From assembly GCF_030286045.1 (NCBI RefSeq), contig NZ_CP127390.1, positions 2,187,482 to 2,251,481 on the forward strand: a DNA stretch of 64,000 nucleotides. Reading direction: 5' to 3'. The stretch is from Propionimicrobium sp. PCR01-08-3. Lineage in GTDB: Bacteria; Actinomycetota; Actinomycetes; Propionibacteriales; Propionibacteriaceae. Both the position numbers and the translations under genes were made by a program. The notes under the pieces are model-generated. The model did not search any database. It was given only the letters and a program-made list of their open reading frames with translations, and was not told the origin of the DNA. Each line of letters starts with the position of its first letter. Position 1 is the first letter of the stretch. This document shows positions 55,686 to 64,000 of this stretch, in pieces.

Positions 55686-56504
55686 TCAGCCCTTGACCGC
55701 GCCGGAGGTGAAGCCCTTGACGTAGTACTTCTGAAGGGCGAGGAAAAGAACCAGCGCCGGCAGGGTCAAGATGACGACACCCGCCGTGGTGCTGCCGTAG
55801 TCGATGACCCCCATAGCCTTCTGACGCATATTGACCAGTGCCAGGGGCAGCGGCGCATTGTCCATGGAGACCAGGTACAGCGAGACCATGAAATCGTTCC
55901 AGGCCGCCAGATATGCGAAGAGCCCGACGGTGATGAGTGCGGGCAGCACGGTCGGCAACATCACTTTGAAGAACGCACCCAGATCGCTGCAACCATCAAT
56001 CTTCGCGGCCTCTTCCAGCTCCTTCGGAATGGCGGCGAACGAGTTGCGCATCATGAAGACACCGAACGGCAACTGGAACAGCGTCAGCACGAGACCCACG
56101 CCGACCAGCGAATCAGCCAGACCGATCTGCTTCATCCACACGATGAGCGGAATCAACAGCGCCGCCACCGGCACCATCATCACCGACAGCACGAGCACGA
56201 AGAGCAGATTCTTGCCGCGGAAATTGAACCGCGCAAAAGCATAGCCACCGGTAGCCGCAGCCAGCATGGTGACGACGACGGCGACCACCGAGACCACAAC
56301 CGAATGCCACAGATAGGTCGGCAATCCGAGGCTGTAGTCGAACAACGATCGATAGTTGCCGAAGCCGAAGCCTTCGAGTTGGGCGGTGCCAGGGGCTGGC
56401 GACACCGAACTGATGACCGCCCACACCAGTGGCGCGAGGAAGGTGATTGCCAGGCAGCTGGTCAAGACGTAGTAGACCGTCTTCGAAGCGGAATTGTGGT
56501 TCAC
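55686..56504 (-). CDS. Sugar ABC transporter permease (MalG-like)
   Basis: A 272-residue permease with six helices. EEAAKIDGCSDLGAFFKVMLP is the EAA coupling loop. GTG 56504 follows AAGGAGGAGAA and overlaps the stop of the other permease (GTGA). A longer overlapping reading frame to 57359 is an artefact spanning both permease genes in one frame. Confidence 0.92.
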   Translation of the reverse strand: MNHNSASKTVYYVLTSCLAITFLAPLVWAVISSVSPAPGTAQLEGFGFGNYRSLFDYSLGLPTYLWHSVVVSVVAVVVTMLAAATGGYAFARFNFRGKNLLFVLVLSVMMVPVAALLIPLIVWMKQIGLADSLVGVGLVLTLFQLPFGVFMMRNSFAAIPKELEEAAKIDGCSDLGAFFKVMLPTVLPALITVGLFAYLAAWNDFMVSLYLVSMDNAPLPLALVNMRQKAMGVIDYGSTTAGVVILTLPALVLFLALQKYYVKGFTSGAVKG

Positions 56505-57322
56505 TTCTCCTCCTTGCCGGACACGCCCATGGCCCGCAGCTGCACGGCGTTGATCACGATCAGTGCCGCCAGAACCAGCACGGACAGCGCGGCCGCCATG
56601 CCCAGGTCCTTCTTCGTCTCGAATGCGTAACGGTAGATGAGCTGCACCACCGTCATCGTCGAGTTGTTCGGTCCGCCCTTGGTGAGCACATAGAACTGGT
56701 CGAAGGCGAGCAGCGAGCCGGTGATCGACATGATCAGCGTCATGGCGATGGTGGGTTTGAGCAGCGGGAGGGTCACCTCGGTGAACGTCCGCCACCGGTT
56801 GGCGCCGTCGATGCGCGCGGCCTCGTAGACGTCGGTGGGAATCGCCTGCAGGCCGACCATGATCAGCAGCATGTAAAACCCGGAGAAGTGCCAGACAACC
56901 AGAAAAACCGTCCCCCACAGCGCACCTGAGGGGGTGCCGAGCAGCGAGGCATTCTGATCCCACAGGCCGAGCGAGGCGAGCACCTTGTTGATGGGGCCGA
57001 CCTGTGGCGAGTACAGCGCGTAGAACAACAGCGATGCGGACGCGATACCGAGCGCCGACGGCACCAGAATCGCGGTCCGCAGCCAGTTGTTCCACCGGCG
57101 TGCCTCCTGCACGAGCAGTGCGAGGCCAAGTGCGACCGGCATGTGGATGATGGTGGTGATCACGGTGTATTTGAGTGTGAACCACACCGAGTCCATCAGC
57201 ATCGGGTCCTTCAGCACCTTGGCGAAGTTCTCCATGCCGTCGAGCCCGCGGTTGCCGCCCATCAACGTCCACTTCGATACCGACATCACCAGGACGAGGA
57301 CGATCGGAGCGACGAACAGCAC
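56501..57322 (-). CDS. Sugar ABC transporter permease (MalF-like), N-terminus probably frameshifted
   Basis: A 273-residue ORF from GTG 57322 with EAARIDGANRWRTFTEVTLP as the coupling loop. The in-frame sequence upstream clearly codes for the missing N-terminus (TPRTFAYREAKTGWAFASPVSLILLV), yet no start codon lies in that frame. An ATG at 57438 with GAGGAATT upstream is in another frame. One more base in the G5 run at 57413-57417 would join them into MTIQMSAPPGGSTATPRTFAYREA. See findings. Confidence 0.88.
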   Translation of the reverse strand: MLFVAPIVLVLVMSVSKWTLMGGNRGLDGMENFAKVLKDPMLMDSVWFTLKYTVITTIIHMPVALGLALLVQEARRWNNWLRTAILVPSALGIASASLLFYALYSPQVGPINKVLASLGLWDQNASLLGTPSGALWGTVFLVVWHFSGFYMLLIMVGLQAIPTDVYEAARIDGANRWRTFTEVTLPLLKPTIAMTLIMSITGSLLAFDQFYVLTKGGPNNSTMTVVQLIYRYAFETKKDLGMAAALSVLVLAALIVINAVQLRAMGVSGKEEK

Positions 57323-57520
57323 GAGCAGGATCAGGGAGACGGGTGAGGCGAAAGCCCAACCGGTCTTCGCCTCCCGGTAGGCGAAGGTGCGCGGCGTGGC
57401 TGTGCTGCCGCCGGGGGCGCGCTCATTTGAATGGTCATAATTCCTCGCTTGCGAAAGCGGATCAGGGATCGGGCCGGGTGTTGCCCGCCGATGGCGAATC
57501 GCACCCGGTCCGAGGTCGGG

Positions 57521-58819
57521 CTAGCCGCCGAGAACCGAGGTGATCGAGTCGTTCGACTCGTCCACCTTCGATCCGTCGCCCCACACCGCATCTTGGATCA
57601 GCAACTGCCAGGGTGAGCCCGCCGCGTTGAATGCCTCATTGAACGCGGTCGCGACCGGCGTGCGTCCGTCTTTGATGGTCGCATTGGCGATCAGCGTGCG
57701 CGGATCTGCGTCCTGATAGCCGTTCTCGAGCACGGTCAGGTTGGACGCAGTGTCGTTATTGTCGGCGAAGACCTCTTGCTGCGCCTCATCGGACATCAAC
57801 CAGGCCATGAAATTCCAGGCCTGGTCGACGTTCTCGGAGCTGTTGGAGATACCCAAGGCGTCGCCGCCGAGGAACGTGGACTGGCCGCCGTCGGTGCCGG
57901 GGATGCCCGCCACGCCGATATCGAAGTCGGCGGTCTCGAACAGTCCGCTCACCGCGGTGTAGGGATACTGCATGACCCCGACATTGCCGTCCTGGAACGG
58001 AGCGGTCCAGGTCGCTCCGGTCTCCTCCTTGGAGCCTGCGCCCAAACCGTTCGGCATCGCAGCCAGATCGTTGTACGCCTGGTAGACCTGTTTGGCGGCG
58101 TCCGAGTTCAGGTTGGCCTGGTTGTCCTGGATGACCTCCTCGCCGCTGGCCCACATCATCGGGAACAAGGTGAAGACCAGCGCGCCGCCGGACTGACCGG
58201 CGAGGTAACTGCCCGAGACGCCGTCCTTGTTCAGTTCGGCGACCTTGGCAGCCTGCTCCTGAAACTCGGCCACAGTGGTCGGGCCCTCGTCCGGATTCAG
58301 TCCGGCTTCTTCGTAGAGGTCCTTGTTCCAGACCATCACCGAGATATCGGTCACGAATGGGAGCGTGTACATCGAACCATCGAGGGTGCCTGCGTCGATG
58401 TGGCCCTGTTGCAGATCGTCCTTGTTGGGCAGGGCCTCGATCTGCGACGTGATGTCGGCGAACACCCCTTGCTCGACCCAGTACGGGATACGCACCACAT
58501 CGCCGGCCAGGATGTCGGGCAACGAGTCGGTCTGGACCGCCGCGCCGACCTTTCCTTCGACGTCGTCGTTGGGCAGGATTTCCAGTTGCACCTGATTCTG
58601 ATGGGAATTGTTATAGGCCTCGACGGCATTCTTGGCCTGGCGCTCCAAAGGAGCGCGAGTCCACATGGTCAGTGTTGTGCCGTCATCGATACCGACGGCG
58701 GACGCGCTGTCGGCCGTTTGGCCGTCGGTACCGCCAGGGGTCTCACTGCCACCGCAGGCAGTCAGCCCGATGCCGATACTCAGCGCGGCGGCACCGGCCA
58801 AGAAGGTACGGATTCTCAT
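57521..58819 (-). CDS. Sugar ABC transporter substrate-binding lipoprotein
   Basis: A 432-residue family 1 solute-binding protein. Signal peptide with lipobox LTAC (about residue 22). LTMWTRAPLERQAKNAVEAYN and PDILAGDVVRIPYWVEQGVFADIT are typical of oligosaccharide-binding proteins. It is the first gene of the operon with two permeases and GH127. No ATPase gene is present, so a shared MsmK-like ATPase encoded elsewhere is likely. Confidence 0.92.
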   Translation of the reverse strand: MRIRTFLAGAAALSIGIGLTACGGSETPGGTDGQTADSASAVGIDDGTTLTMWTRAPLERQAKNAVEAYNNSHQNQVQLEILPNDDVEGKVGAAVQTDSLPDILAGDVVRIPYWVEQGVFADITSQIEALPNKDDLQQGHIDAGTLDGSMYTLPFVTDISVMVWNKDLYEEAGLNPDEGPTTVAEFQEQAAKVAELNKDGVSGSYLAGQSGGALVFTLFPMMWASGEEVIQDNQANLNSDAAKQVYQAYNDLAAMPNGLGAGSKEETGATWTAPFQDGNVGVMQYPYTAVSGLFETADFDIGVAGIPGTDGGQSTFLGGDALGISNSSENVDQAWNFMAWLMSDEAQQEVFADNNDTASNLTVLENGYQDADPRTLIANATIKDGRTPVATAFNEAFNAAGSPWQLLIQDAVWGDGSKVDESNDSITSVLGG

Positions 58820-58882
58820 GAATGGTCCTCTCCACTTCGAGAGTCCCTATGGGACGGGGAGACGGGGGTCATTCCCTGTCCG

Positions 58883-58900
58883 AAACCTTCGAAAAGGTTT
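58883..58900. promoter_or_regulatory. LacI-type operator candidate
   Basis: AAACCTT-CGAA-AAGGTTT, a 7-bp inverted repeat with four-base centre, sits 64 bases before the binding-protein gene and between it and the divergent LacI gene. It is the best operator for that regulator. Confidence 0.6.
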
Positions 58901-59046
58901 GCGACAATATTGACACGCTGGGTCGGCGTCGTCAACCCCCACTCGTTTTCGTTACCTGAGCGTTGCGAACCCGCCTGACAGCGCCATATCGTGGACGACC
59001 GTGTAGAGTCCCGTGAAAGCCTGAGGTTTTCGAGGAAGAGGTAACC

Positions 59047-60078
59047 ATGTCGTCGACGGATGCGATACCTTTTCGATCGTCGCGCCAACCGACGCTGGTT
59101 GATGTCGCAAAGCTCGCCAAGGTGTCCATCTCAACCGCTTCGAAGGCGCTCAACGGCCGCAGCGATGTCAGCGCGAAAACCCGCCAACGCGTGGTAGCGG
59201 CCGCCGGCGAACTGAGTTTCGTCCCGAACACCCTGGCGAAATCGCTGCTCACCGGCCGCACCGGAACCGTGGGACTGATCACCCACGACCTTGAGGGCCG
59301 CTTCTCGATCCCGCTACTGATGGGCGCGGAGGACGCGTTCGGCCTCAACAAGGTCTCGGTCCTGCTGTGTGACGCGCGGGGCGACTCGATCCGAGAGCGC
59401 TACCATCTCGGCGTCCTCATGGAGCGGCGCGTGGACGGGCTGATCATCGTGGGAGCACGTCCCGACCCCAGGCCTTCCCTCGGCCACAACATTCCCATGC
59501 CGGTCGTCTACGCATATGCGGCCTCCGACGACCCCGAGGATTGCTCCATCGTCTACGACAACACGAGTGCCGGGCGTCTCGCGGCCGATCACCTCATCAT
59601 GTCCGGACGCCGCCATATCGCGGTCATCGGCGGCGATCGCAGCTATGGCGCCTCGGTCGAACGAGTCAGCGGAGCCGTCGAACGATTACAGGAAGCCGGC
59701 CTCGAACCCGCCGGCGGTCGGCCCTACTTCGGGGACTGGTCCGAGGCCTGGGGGCGGGCAGCGATGCACACGGCCATCACTCAGCATCCCGAGACCGACG
59801 GGGTCATCTGCGGCAGCGATCAGGTCGCCCGCGGCGCATTGGACACCCTGCATGACATGGACCGTGCGGTCCCCTCATCGGTGGCCGTGGTGGGCCACGA
59901 CAATTGGGAGATTCTCACCGCAGGGGCACGGCCGATGCTCACCAGCATCGACATGAATCTCGAAGACGTCGGGCGTCTCGCCGCCCAAAGGCTCGCGGAG
60001 GCGATGGACGGCAAGCAGTCACATGGTGTCGAATTCGTCGGCCCTCGCCTCGTGGTACGAAACTCCTCGGTCGCCTGA
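59047..60078 (+). CDS. LacI family transcriptional regulator
   Basis: A 343-residue repressor with N-terminal HTH and hinge (TLVDVAKLAKVSISTASKALNGR, about 15-37) followed by a periplasmic-binding-protein-like sugar domain. GAAGAGG lies before the ATG. It is divergent from the arabinofuranoside operon and should repress it until a sugar binds. Confidence 0.92.
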   Translation: MSSTDAIPFRSSRQPTLVDVAKLAKVSISTASKALNGRSDVSAKTRQRVVAAAGELSFVPNTLAKSLLTGRTGTVGLITHDLEGRFSIPLLMGAEDAFGLNKVSVLLCDARGDSIRERYHLGVLMERRVDGLIIVGARPDPRPSLGHNIPMPVVYAYAASDDPEDCSIVYDNTSAGRLAADHLIMSGRRHIAVIGGDRSYGASVERVSGAVERLQEAGLEPAGGRPYFGDWSEAWGRAAMHTAITQHPETDGVICGSDQVARGALDTLHDMDRAVPSSVAVVGHDNWEILTAGARPMLTSIDMNLEDVGRLAAQRLAEAMDGKQSHGVEFVGPRLVVRNSSVA

Positions 60079-60105
60079 AAACCGCCACCATTTGCCGGTC
60101 GTGAC

Positions 60106-60111
60106 TAATGT
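60106..60111 (+). promoter_or_regulatory. -10 box for leaderless osmoprotectant ATPase gene
   Basis: TAATGT ends 6 bases before ATG 60118. Confidence 0.45.
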
Positions 60112-60117
60112 GACTTC

Positions 60118-61146
60118 ATGGCAGCCGAGAACCCCGTAGCCACGCAGCCATCGCCGGACCGCGCCCCGGGGGTGCGCTTCGATCACCTCACCAAGCGATA
60201 CCCGAGACCGGGTCAAGAACCGACCGTCGCGGTGGAAGATGTCAACCTGAGCGTCGAGCCCGGCAGCCTCACCGTGCTCGTCGGGTCGTCCGGCTCGGGC
60301 AAGACCACATTGCTGCGCAGCGTGAATCGGATGGTCACCCCCACCAGCGGACGCGTCCTCATCGACGGACGCGACACCGCCGAACTCGATCCGGTGAAGC
60401 TGCGGCGCACGATCGGCTATGTGATGCAAGAATCGGGCCTGCTCCCCCACCGCCGGGTCATCGACAACATCGCAACCGTTCCCCGTCTCAACGGCGTCAA
60501 AAAGGCACCGGCGCAGGCCCATGCCCGCGAGCTCATGCACCTGGTCGGCCTCGATCCGCAACTCGCCGCCCGGTATCCGGCAGAGCTGTCCGGCGGGCAG
60601 CAACAGCGCGTCGGGGTTGCCCGGGCGCTCGCCGCGAACCCCAAATTGCTGCTCATGGACGAGCCCTTCGGCGCAGTCGACCCCATCGTCCGCGCCGATC
60701 TGCAGCGCGAAATACGCGAGTTGCAGCGCAAACTCGGCATCACTATTCTCTTCGTCACCCACGACATCGCCGAGGCGCTCGCTCTGGGCGACCACATCGT
60801 CGTCCTCGCCGAAAAAGGACGCATCGAACAGCAGGGCACCAGCACCGAACTGATCGCCCACCCGGCCAACGACTTCGTCGCCAACTTTCTCGGCGTCGAC
60901 GCCACCTTGGCCCTGCAGCTTCGAGAGACCGGTGGGGCACAACTGGTCCTCGACCAGCAAGGACGCCCGGTCGGGCGAGTGGCTCAGACCGGCAGGACGA
61001 CAGATCCCGCGGCACCACGATCCTCCGCAGATCAACCGGACCATGCCAGCAAATACCCGGAGAAGTCCGCTGCCTCCCCACGACGCGCGTCGGCTGACCA
61101 TCCGGAAACAAATCCGGCCCGACGATCAGATGGTCGTCCATCGTGA
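60118..61146 (+). CDS. Osmoprotectant ABC transporter ATPase (OpuCA/ProV-like)
   Basis: A 342-residue ATPase of the betaine/choline/carnitine importers: Walker A GSSGSGKTT, signature LSGGQQQRVG, Walker B LLLMDEPFGAVDPIVRADLQ, and QESGLLPHRRVIDNIATVP typical of the family. It lacks the CBS pair that senses ionic strength in OpuA/OpuC; the last 80 residues are instead a polar Pro/Ser/Arg tail. Its stop overlaps the next start (GTGA). Confidence 0.9.
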   Translation: MAAENPVATQPSPDRAPGVRFDHLTKRYPRPGQEPTVAVEDVNLSVEPGSLTVLVGSSGSGKTTLLRSVNRMVTPTSGRVLIDGRDTAELDPVKLRRTIGYVMQESGLLPHRRVIDNIATVPRLNGVKKAPAQAHARELMHLVGLDPQLAARYPAELSGGQQQRVGVARALAANPKLLLMDEPFGAVDPIVRADLQREIRELQRKLGITILFVTHDIAEALALGDHIVVLAEKGRIEQQGTSTELIAHPANDFVANFLGVDATLALQLRETGGAQLVLDQQGRPVGRVAQTGRTTDPAAPRSSADQPDHASKYPEKSAASPRRASADHPETNPARRSDGRPS

Positions 61147-61781
61147 ACTGGGTGCAGAACAACGGGGCAACGATCTGGCAGGCCTTGTCGAGCCATCTCT
61201 TGCTCGCGCTGCCACCGGTCCTGCTCAGCTTCCTGCTGTCGCTGCCGCTGGGCTGGCTGGCCTATCGCCACCCCAGATGGCGATCCCTGCTTGTCACGGG
61301 AAGTTCCTTGATCTATGCGATCCCTTCCCTTCCGCTACTCATCGTGTTGCCCGCCCTGATCGGCACCTCGGTCCGCTCATCGGTGAACGTCGTCGTGGCC
61401 CTGACGCTGTATGGCATCGCATTGATGGTGCGTTCGACGGCCGACGCCTTGAGCGGGGTCAACCACGACACGATCATCTCCGCGACTGCTCTCGGCTATT
61501 CCACGGCCAAGAGGTTCTTCAGAGTAGAACTTCCTTTGGCCGGTCCGGGGCTGCTCGCCGGGATCAGAGTCGTCGCGGTCTCCACCATGGCGTTGGTGAC
61601 CGCCAGCGCCGTCCTCGGCATCCCGAGCCTGGGCACCTTGTTCACCGACGGATTCCAGCGCGGCATCATGGGTGAGATCGTCACCGGCATCATCGGCACA
61701 GCGTTGCTGGCCGTCGCCGTCGACCGCCTACTGGTCTTGCTGGGCCGCCTCGCCCTGCCATGGACGAGGAGCCGCGCATGA
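61143..61781 (+). CDS. Osmoprotectant ABC transporter permease
   Basis: A 212-residue permease with five or six helices. The coupling loop reads ALGYSTAKRFFRVELPLAGPGLLAGIRV (about 119-146). GTG 61143 overlaps the ATPase stop, and its own stop overlaps the second permease, so all three are co-translated. Confidence 0.9.
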   Translation: MNWVQNNGATIWQALSSHLLLALPPVLLSFLLSLPLGWLAYRHPRWRSLLVTGSSLIYAIPSLPLLIVLPALIGTSVRSSVNVVVALTLYGIALMVRSTADALSGVNHDTIISATALGYSTAKRFFRVELPLAGPGLLAGIRVVAVSTMALVTASAVLGIPSLGTLFTDGFQRGIMGEIVTGIIGTALLAVAVDRLLVLLGRLALPWTRSRA

Positions 61782-62437
61782 ACTACCTCACCCAGGCATT
61801 CGCGTGGATAGCCGATCCGACGCACCAGAGCGGCACCGACGGCGTTTGGGCCAGGCTCGGCGAGCATCTGCTCTATACGCTGATCGCCACCGGAGCCGCG
61901 GCAGCGATCGCGATCCCCCTCGGCTATTGGATCGGACACACCGGACACGGCCGTGGACTGGTCGTCGGCACAACCGGGGCGGCACGAGCTCTCCCCACGC
62001 TGGGCGTGCTGACCCTGATCGCCCTGATGTCGGGCGTGGGTGTCGGCGCCCCGCTCGCGGCGCTGGCGGTCCTCGCCCTGCCGTCGATACTCGCCGGCGC
62101 CTATGCCGGTATCGATGCGATTCCCGCGACCACGATCGATGCTGCCCGCGCGCAGGGCATGAGCGGCTGGCAGCTGCTCACCAAGGTGGAGATTCCGCTG
62201 GGCCTGCCCCAATTGATCGGTGGTCTCCGCTCGGCGACCCTGCAGGTGATCGCGACCGCCACCCTGGTCGCCTACGTCGGCGGCGGCGGGTTGGGCCGCT
62301 ACCTCTTCCTCGGGCTGAAGACGCAGGACTATCCGCAGATGCTGGCCGCGTCCATTCTTGCTGTGGCTCTTGCGATCATCGGCGAGCTCGGCTTCGCCGG
62401 GCTCAGCACAGGGTTGCGCCGACTGCTTCGCCGCTGA
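61778..62437 (+). CDS. Osmoprotectant ABC transporter permease (second)
   Basis: A 219-residue permease. RAQGMSGWQLLTKVEIPLGLPQLIGGLRSATLQVIATATL is the coupling region and following helix. ATG 61778 (ATGA overlap) is chosen over ATG 61760. GGGGLGRYLFLGL near the C-terminus is common in OpuC/ProW permeases. Confidence 0.9.
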   Translation: MNYLTQAFAWIADPTHQSGTDGVWARLGEHLLYTLIATGAAAAIAIPLGYWIGHTGHGRGLVVGTTGAARALPTLGVLTLIALMSGVGVGAPLAALAVLALPSILAGAYAGIDAIPATTIDAARAQGMSGWQLLTKVEIPLGLPQLIGGLRSATLQVIATATLVAYVGGGGLGRYLFLGLKTQDYPQMLAASILAVALAIIGELGFAGLSTGLRRLLRR

Positions 62438-62593
62438 CCGCAGGCTGCGGCCATCGGTCCGGTGGCCGGATACGCTCCGGTGAGCAGCGCTACTCAGTCC
62501 GCTTTGGCCGGCGGCACTCCCTGTTCATCACCGCTCGGCGACAAGCATGCGCTTTGGCATGACGATGGAAGATCCGGCCGGGCGTCCGCCCGG

Positions 62594-62599
62594 TACCCT
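62594..62599 (+). promoter_or_regulatory. -10 box for leaderless rbsK
   Basis: TACCCT ends 6 bases before GTG 62606, so the kinase likely has its own promoter and start. Confidence 0.45.
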
Positions 62600-62605
62600 G
62601 GTCGA

Positions 62606-63529
62606 GTGAATGAGCACCAGGTTTATGTCGTCGGCAGCATCAATCAGGATCTGCTGATCAGCACCTCGGTTTATCCCAAGCTCGGAGAGACCGTGCACGG
62701 CAATGCCGTCGCGCACGATGCCGGCGGCAAGGGCGCCAACCAGGCAGTCGCCGCAGCCCGGCTGGGAGCGTCCACTCGTTTTGTCGGATGCGTTGGGGAC
62801 GACGAATTCGGCCCGGTGATGGCCAACAATCTCCGCTTCCATGGCGTCGACACCACCCATGTGGACGAAGTGAGCGGGCTGAACACCGGTCTCGCTGTCG
62901 TCACCCGCACCGATTCGGGCCAAAACGCCATCATCGTCATCGAAGGAGCAAACGGCGCGGTCGATGAGGAACGGGTCGAAGCGGGGCTCGCCGAGTTGCG
63001 GACCGGCGACATCGTCGTCCTACAGCTAGAGATACCGACACCGTCGGTGATCGCCGCGCTGGCGATCGCGCATCGGCGCGGCGCGATGACCATCTTCAAC
63101 GCTGCGCCCGCCGCCCCGGTCGCCGAGCTACTGCCCGATGTCGATCTTCTCGTCGTGAACGAGTTCGAAGCGATCACCGTTGCGGGCCTGCCCGAGCAGC
63201 CCGGCCAGGACTACGCGGCGATCGCCCGGCTGCTTGCCGACCAGTACGCGGTCAATGTGATCATCACGCTCGGCGCCGAGGGTTCCTGGCTGGCCGCCGA
63301 GGGCACGGTTTCCAAAATCGATTCCTACCCGGTCACTCCGGTGGATTCGACCGGCGCGGGAGACACCTTCGTCGGAGCATTGGCCTCGCTACTGGCCCAG
63401 GGATACGAGCTTGAGCGTGCCGCCGGGTTGGCCAGTGCGGCCGGCGCCCATGCCTGCTTGAAGGTGGGCGCGCAGGCCGGAGCCCCCACCAAAGCGGAAC
63501 TGGCTGCTGCCTTCGGTATCACGCAGTGA
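62606..63529 (+). CDS. rbsK: Ribokinase (PfkB family)
   Basis: A 307-residue sugar kinase that makes ribose 5-phosphate. VGSINQDLL (about 9), GGKGANQAVAAARLG (about 40-54) and the catalytic DSTGAGDTFVGAL (about 250-262) are the PfkB signatures. GTG 62606 is preferred because the upstream frame to 62462 is non-homologous. It separates the permeases from the binding-protein gene of the osmoprotectant system, an unusual place, and seems to have its own promoter. Confidence 0.93.
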   Translation: MNEHQVYVVGSINQDLLISTSVYPKLGETVHGNAVAHDAGGKGANQAVAAARLGASTRFVGCVGDDEFGPVMANNLRFHGVDTTHVDEVSGLNTGLAVVTRTDSGQNAIIVIEGANGAVDEERVEAGLAELRTGDIVVLQLEIPTPSVIAALAIAHRRGAMTIFNAAPAAPVAELLPDVDLLVVNEFEAITVAGLPEQPGQDYAAIARLLADQYAVNVIITLGAEGSWLAAEGTVSKIDSYPVTPVDSTGAGDTFVGALASLLAQGYELERAAGLASAAGAHACLKVGAQAGAPTKAELAAAFGITQ

Positions 63530-63633
63530 CGTGCGCGTTCTCCACTGGTGAACAGGACGCGGCATTTTTCGTGCCCGCATTTTTTGTCACAGGGACGCGT
63601 TAGCGTTGCAAGAAGTCAACCAAGGAGGGCCCG

Positions 63634-64000
63634 ATGAAGAAACTCCCCGCATTGTTGAGCGCTGTGTTGCTCGCGCTGACGCTGGCCGCTTGTGGGTCGG
63701 ACGATCCACTCGATGATTCCGGAGGATCCGCCTCATCAGGTGACGGTCAAACCCTCGTCATCGGATCGCAGCAGTACTACTCGAACGAGATCATCGCAGA
63801 GCTCTATGCGCAGGCGCTGGAGGCCGACGGCTACCAGGTTGATCGTCAATACCAGATCGGTCAGCGCGAGGTTTACATGCCCGAGCTTGAATCCGGCTCC
63901 ATCGATCTTCTTCCCGAATACACCGGAAATCTTCTGCAATACATCGACGAGTCGAAAGCCACCGGCACTTCGGATGAAGTCCTCGCCGCGTTGAGCGATT
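63634..64000 (+). CDS. Osmoprotectant-binding lipoprotein (partial)
   Basis: The gene runs off the window; 122 residues are visible. A signal peptide ends in lipobox LAAC (about residue 20), then a Ser/Gly/Asp linker. VIGSQQYYSNEIIAELYAQALE and ELESGSIDLLPEYTGNLL match OpuAC/OpuCC glycine betaine and choline receptors. AAGGAGGG lies before ATG 63634. It is the missing receptor for the ABC genes upstream, transcribed after the ribokinase. Confidence 0.88.
   Translation, partial: MKKLPALLSAVLLALTLAACGSDDPLDDSGGSASSGDGQTLVIGSQQYYSNEIIAELYAQALEADGYQVDRQYQIGQREVYMPELESGSIDLLPEYTGNLLQYIDESKATGTSDEVLAALSD

Noticed and set aside
55686-57359. 557-residue frame spanning both sugar permeases
   Set aside because: Only its second half is real permease; the first half is an alternative frame of the other permease gene.

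Overview
The window reads as chromosomal DNA of a high-G+C mycothiol-producing actinobacterium. Evidence: a mycothiol S-conjugate amidase (mca), an Rpf-type muralytic domain, twin permease glutamate importer genes, and many start codons placed 6-7 bases after a TANNNT box, as in leaderless actinobacterial transcripts. The block trhA-uppS-DUF255-mca-greA has the same gene content as the Rv1080c-Rv1086 region of Mycobacterium tuberculosis. A propionibacterial-type host is plausible but not proven. There are no phage genes, transposases or CRISPR arrays, and one tRNA (Glu).

Layout: 0.05-4 kb holds an alcohol dehydrogenase, a methylmalonate-semialdehyde dehydrogenase and a GntR/UTRA regulator. 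4-24 kb is mostly housekeeping: rmuC, ispH-xseA-xseB, trhA/uppS around a 20-bp palindrome, DUF255, GNAT, mca, greA, a gluABCD importer, an envelope-stress-like protein, an AI-2E family permease, an MFS exporter, ung, a patatin and msrA. 24.8-28.9 kb is an unusual three-gene unit: an SH3/Rpf secreted protein, a membrane-anchored protein resembling an isolated GroEL apical domain, and an SH3/M15-like secreted protein. tRNA-Glu follows. 29.3-35.8 kb is a sugar ABC operon (binding protein, permease, ATPase, SDR, FGGY kinase) with a ROK regulator and slightly lower G+C.

36.3-37.1 kb is a DUF2975/HTH pair. 37.1-48.6 kb is a carboxylic or four-carbon sugar-acid catabolic region: TctABC, a TRAP-like large permease with a small membrane partner, an isocitrate/tartrate-dehydrogenase-family enzyme, an Asp/Glu-racemase-family protein, OtnK kinase, OtnC aldolase, a beta-propeller lactonase, an FCD GntR regulator and an RraA-like protein. 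A repeated GTTATAAC box in its promoters suggests one regulon. 48.7-49.1 kb has a polycysteine leader peptide ahead of a NIL-domain protein, which looks like a cysteine-sensing attenuator. 51-53.6 kb carries SMP-30 lactonase, RpiB-like isomerase and HIBADH-family dehydrogenase genes. 53.8-60.1 kb is a GH127 arabinofuranosidase ABC locus with a LacI regulator. 60.1-64 kb is an osmoprotectant ABC operon interrupted by a ribokinase; the binding-protein gene runs off the window.

Two genes (tctA and one sugar permease) carry apparent one-base shifts in C/G homopolymers, which may be sequence errors or real slippage sites.
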